Shown: piece by piece, positions 4,880 through 8,040 of the stretch
How the letters are laid out: every line of letters begins with the position of its first letter
How positions within the stretch are numbered: the first letter of the stretch is position 1
Origin: Verrucomicrobiota bacterium
GTDB lineage: Bacteria; Verrucomicrobiota; Verrucomicrobiia; Limisphaerales; UBA1100
Assembly: GCA_015660155.1 (NCBI GenBank)
Contig: DQLO01000200.1
Location: 1 to 8,040, forward strand
Length of the DNA stretch: 8,040 nucleotides
Direction: 5' to 3'
Translations under genes and position numbers: made by a program
The notes under the pieces: model-generated
The model's input: the letters and a program-made list of their open reading frames with translations, nothing else
What the model was told of the DNA's origin: nothing
Databases searched by the model: none

Positions 4880-7800
4880 TTATCGTTTCATAAACATTTC
4901 GTCCAAATTCAAAATCACATTGCCGACCACCGTCCATGCCGCGAGTTGCTCCGGCTTCATTCCGGCGGGCAACGGCCCGAGCGGGTCGGTGGCCATGAGC
5001 TTGGCGGCGGCGGGATCTTTGGTGTAATCAACGAGCAACTCGGTGTAAAGCGTGACCAAGCGACTAACCTCCGCGCGCTTGGGCTCGCGGCTCAGGCAAA
5101 GGTTCAGCCCAAACGAAACTCGCTCGTGCGGCGTGGTGCCGCCTTCTTTCACCATCCGTCGGGCGAGCGCTTGCGCGGCTTCGACGTAGACGGGGTCGTT
5201 CATCGTCACGAGCGCTTGCAACGGCGTGTTGGTCGGCACGCGGCGCACGGTGCACACGTTGCGGTTGGGCGCGTCGAAAGCGGCCATCGAGGGATACGGA
5301 TTTGTGCGGCGCCAGTTTGTGTATAAACCGCGCCGATATTTGTCCTCGCCCGCGCTGGTTTTCCAGTCGATGCCGCTGCCGAAGGCGGCCTTGATTCCGA
5401 GATTGGGTTGGTACGGTTTCACCGGCGCGCCGTACATTTTCGCGCTGAGCAATCCGCTGACGGCGAGCGCTTGGTCGCGAATCATCTCGGCGGACAACCG
5501 CAGCCGCGGGCCGCGCGCGTAAAAGCGATTGGCGGGGTCGTTCTCAAGATGCGTCGGCGTGATGCGCGCGGATTGCCGATACGCCGCGCTGGTGACGAGC
5601 AGTTTCACAAACGCTTTTGTGTCCCACTTGAGCCGCACCATTTCCGTGGCCAACCAATCGAGCAATTCCGGATGCGTGGGCAGTTCGCCTTGCGAGCCGA
5701 ATTCCTCGCTCGTGCGCACGAGGCCGTTGCCGAAAATGGATTCCCAATAACGATTGGCAATCACGCGGGCGGTCAACGGGTTGCGCTCGTCCATCAACCA
5801 TTTCGACAGCGTGAGCCGATTGATTTTTTTGTCCGCTTTATTTGGCAACGGCACCGCGAATACCGCCGGCAAACCCTCGTTCACGCGCCCTTCTTTTATC
5901 TGATAATTCCCGCGCACTTGAATATGCGTTTCGCGTCCCTTCGCCATTTCGCGCATCACCGGCACGCTGGTGGCAGCTTTCATTCCCGCAAGTTTTTTCT
6001 TGGCCGCCGCGAGTTCGGTCGCCTTCGCTTTTGTCTTGGGATTGTTGGCGGAATAAAAAACCTTGAGTAGTTTTGTTTGGGCCGCCGAGCGCGTGGCGGT
6101 GGGAACGCGCAAGACTGCGAACACTCCTTTCGGCAGTGCTTGTTCGACAGCCGCCAATTCGCCCGTCACCACCGCGATGGTGGCTTTCGCATTTTTGAAA
6201 TCTTTGATGGCCAATTCCAATGTGTCGCCCGCTTGAACCGTCAAGGGCTTCGCCAAACGCAACAGCCCATCGACCGTCGGATGCGGCACGCGCACGAAGG
6301 GCAAAACACGCGCGCCATCGAGCCCATACGCCACGCTCGGCACAAAGATTTTGTTTGATTCTTGTTTCCAAATCACATTGTGATTCGCATCGAACACCTC
6401 CACGCGATGCGCTTTGAGCCGCTCCGGTAAGGTGGGGCCGATGCGGTTCCACAGCGTCAACTTCTCGATGGGCACTTCCGCGCCGAGATCCACTTCCCAC
6501 CACGGATTATTTTCCTGCGCGGTGTGCGTCACGGATTTTTTTTCGAAATTTCCGTTAGTGTTGCCGTCGTTGCCGTATTTCGCCGGACCCGCAAACGCCG
6601 TGCTGCTCTGCGTGGCTTTTCCCTTCGGTGCGATGTTGTTGCCATTGCTGAAAACCTGCACTTCGGCAAGATGCAGATAAACGTTGTTGCCCAAATTGGT
6701 GACGCGCACAAAGCGGCCGTTGATATTTCTTTTGCCTTTCGAGCGCAGCTTGAGCGTCAGTCGTTCGTCGAGCTTGCCCACACCCTTCACTTGCACGCCC
6801 GTGATTTTTTGTGCCAGCGGTTTTGCTGACAGGCCCTTGCCCGCCAACACTTCCGTTTGCAGCAACTTTGGGGTCACCGGTTTTTCAAACGCCGCCTCCC
6901 ACGCCGAAAAGCCATCCACCGCCGTGGACTTGAGTGCGTCCAGTTCCTTTTGCAGCACGGTGACTTTGTTTTCCAGTTCCACTTTTTGCTGTTTCTGCGC
7001 CTCGGTGAAAATATTCAGCAAGGGTGTTTCATTCTTTTTGTCGCTGTCCTCCGAATTATTGAAAATGGCGAACATTTGAAAATATTCCTTTTGGCTGAGC
7101 GGATCGTACTTGTGATCGTGGCATTGCGCGCAAGCCATAGTGGTGCCCATCCACGTGGCCATCGTCGTGTTCACGCGGTCAACCACGGCGACGTTACGAA
7201 ACTCCTCATCGTCGGTGCCGCCTTCGCTGTTGGTTTGGGTGTTGCGATGGAAGGCGGTGGCGATGAGTTGGTCGGGCGTGGGCGCGGGCAACAAATCGCC
7301 GGCGAGTTGGTCACGAGTAAATTGGTCGAAAGGTTGGTTGCGGTTGATGGCGCGAATGACCCAATCGCGATACGCCCAAATGGTGCGGGACGGGTCATCG
7401 GCGTAGCCCGCGCTGTCGGCATAACGCGCGAGGTCCAGCCACTGCCGCGCCCAATGTTCGCCATAAGTCGGCTTGGCCAGCAGTCGGTCGACGAGTTTGC
7501 CGTAAGCATCGGGCGACTGGTCGGCGATGAACACCTTCACCTCCGCCGGCGTGGGCGGCAATCCCGTGAGATCCAACGACACACGGCGGATGATTGTGTA
7601 CTTGTCCGCCTCCGCCGAAGGCTTCCACTCGCGCTGCTCCAACGCCGCGAGGATGAAGCGGTCCACCTCATTGCGGCTCCACTTTGTGTTGACCACCTTC
7701 GGCAACGCCGCGCGCTTCGGCCGCACGTAAGCCCAGTGCGGTTCGTACTCCGCGCCTTCGGCCACCCATCGCTTCAACGTCGCCTTTTGCGCCGCGGATA

Positions 7801-8040
7801 ATTTCAGCTTCGATTCCGGCGGCGGCATCCGTTCATCCGCGTCGGCCGTGAAAATTCGATACACCAATTCACTCTCCACCACATCCCCCGGCACAATCGC
7901 AAACGCGCCGCCCTTGCGTTCCTTCAACGCCTCCGCGCGCACATCCAGCCGTAGCTTCGCCTTGCGCGCAGCGGCATCCGGCCCGTGGCATTGTAAACAA
8001 TTCTCCGAAAGAATCGTCCGCACCTCGCGATTAAAAGAAA
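4880..8040 (-). CDS. PSD1 planctomycete cytochrome c protein (DUF1549/DUF1553) with a discoidin-like domain, 5' end missing
   Basis: The frame is open to the right edge. A GTG at 8021-8023 is not the start, because SFNREV precedes it in frame, as in homologues, and a signal peptide is still missing. Numbering from that GTG: haem site CLQCH (9-13) in a PSCyt1 domain (to about 95, with RMPPPESKLKLS at 65-76); DUF1549 (about 115-325), ending near a second CxxCH, CAQCHDHKYDP (298-308); a coiled coil (about 338-366); a discoidin/F5-8 type C-like beta-sandwich (about 430-553, with HLAEVQVFSNG and PWWEVDLGAEV); and DUF1553/PSD1 (about 735-1035), with NPLTARVIANRYW (748-760) and the TNTPLQALVTMNDP block (931-944). 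It ends at TAA 4880-4882, 14 bp before DUF1501. It is probably an exported cytochrome c-containing protein paired with the DUF1501 product. The discoidin domain suggests glycan or surface binding. The catalytic role is unknown. Confidence 0.96.
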   Translation of the reverse strand, partial: SFNREVRTILSENCLQCHGPDAAARKAKLRLDVRAEALKERKGGAFAIVPGDVVESELVYRIFTADADERMPPPESKLKLSAAQKATLKRWVAEGAEYEPHWAYVRPKRAALPKVVNTKWSRNEVDRFILAALEQREWKPSAEADKYTIIRRVSLDLTGLPPTPAEVKVFIADQSPDAYGKLVDRLLAKPTYGEHWARQWLDLARYADSAGYADDPSRTIWAYRDWVIRAINRNQPFDQFTRDQLAGDLLPAPTPDQLIATAFHRNTQTNSEGGTDDEEFRNVAVVDRVNTTMATWMGTTMACAQCHDHKYDPLSQKEYFQMFAIFNNSEDSDKKNETPLLNIFTEAQKQQKVELENKVTVLQKELDALKSTAVDGFSAWEAAFEKPVTPKLLQTEVLAGKGLSAKPLAQKITGVQVKGVGKLDERLTLKLRSKGKRNINGRFVRVTNLGNNVYLHLAEVQVFSNGNNIAPKGKATQSSTAFAGPAKYGNDGNTNGNFEKKSVTHTAQENNPWWEVDLGAEVPIEKLTLWNRIGPTLPERLKAHRVEVFDANHNVIWKQESNKIFVPSVAYGLDGARVLPFVRVPHPTVDGLLRLAKPLTVQAGDTLELAIKDFKNAKATIAVVTGELAAVEQALPKGVFAVLRVPTATRSAAQTKLLKVFYSANNPKTKAKATELAAAKKKLAGMKAATSVPVMREMAKGRETHIQVRGNYQIKEGRVNEGLPAVFAVPLPNKADKKINRLTLSKWLMDERNPLTARVIANRYWESIFGNGLVRTSEEFGSQGELPTHPELLDWLATEMVRLKWDTKAFVKLLVTSAAYRQSARITPTHLENDPANRFYARGPRLRLSAEMIRDQALAVSGLLSAKMYGAPVKPYQPNLGIKAAFGSGIDWKTSAGEDKYRRGLYTNWRRTNPYPSMAAFDAPNRNVCTVRRVPTNTPLQALVTMNDPVYVEAAQALARRMVKEGGTTPHERVSFGLNLCLSREPKRAEVSRLVTLYTELLVDYTKDPAAAKLMATDPLGPLPAGMKPEQLAAWTVVGNVILNLDEMFMKR

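Noticed and set aside
6536..6543. Run of eight T as a possible frameshift site or terminator
   Set aside because: It lies within the PSD1 frame, which continues normally on both sides with discoidin-like sequence, and no stem precedes it.
6857..7801. 314-codon plus-strand open frame
   Set aside because: It is antisense to the PSD1 cytochrome gene and Arg/His-rich, without coherent motifs.
8021..8023. GTG as the start of the PSD1 protein
   Set aside because: The frame stays open upstream to the edge and encodes SFNREV, the usual lead-in to the haem motif. A secreted cytochrome also needs a signal peptide, which would lie beyond the window.

Overview
The window is about 8 kb of GC-rich, gene-dense bacterial chromosome. 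It most likely comes from the Planctomycetota-Verrucomicrobiota group, and I favour Verrucomicrobiota. This is inferred from the families present: a PSD1-type planctomycete cytochrome c protein next to a Tat-exported DUF1501 protein, a DUF1080 protein, and a two-hairpin intergenic repeat of a type I associate with verrucomicrobial genomes. No rRNA, tRNA, CRISPR array, transposase or phage gene is visible.

Layout, right to left along the minus strand. A very large PSD1/DUF1549/DUF1553 cytochrome gene (4880 to beyond 8040, 5' end missing) is followed after 14 bp by a DUF1501 gene (3408-4865). The two look like one operon for exported proteins. A perfect 12-bp-arm palindrome (3382-3407) lies between the end of that operon and the end of the only plus-strand gene, a small Rieske [2Fe-2S] protein (about 3041-3385), and probably terminates both. 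Divergent from the Rieske gene is a secreted alpha/beta hydrolase (1965-2930). Its stop overlaps by 8 nt the start of a ROK/hexokinase-like gene (578-1972). The ROK stop codon lies inside a 56-bp two-hairpin repeat (524-579). Beyond the repeat a DUF1080 gene (start 464) runs off the left edge.

How the genes may work together. The PSD1 and DUF1501 proteins are a recurrent pair, probably exported and membrane-associated or periplasmic, with a suspected but unproven role in breaking down complex organic matter such as polysaccharides. The DUF1080 protein (3-keto-disaccharide hydrolase fold), the secreted hydrolase and the cytoplasmic sugar-kinase-like protein also fit carbohydrate breakdown, with extracytoplasmic hydrolysis followed by cytoplasmic handling of a sugar. 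The Rieske protein is a probable soluble electron carrier or the ferredoxin part of an oxygenase, and it has no partner here.

I do not see a clearly new multi-gene system. The observations most worth a second look are the repeat, whose two halves keep the same hairpin through compensatory base changes, and the ROK-like protein, which has an extra N-terminal domain and has lost the family's zinc site. None of the five visible starts has a clear Shine-Dalgarno sequence.
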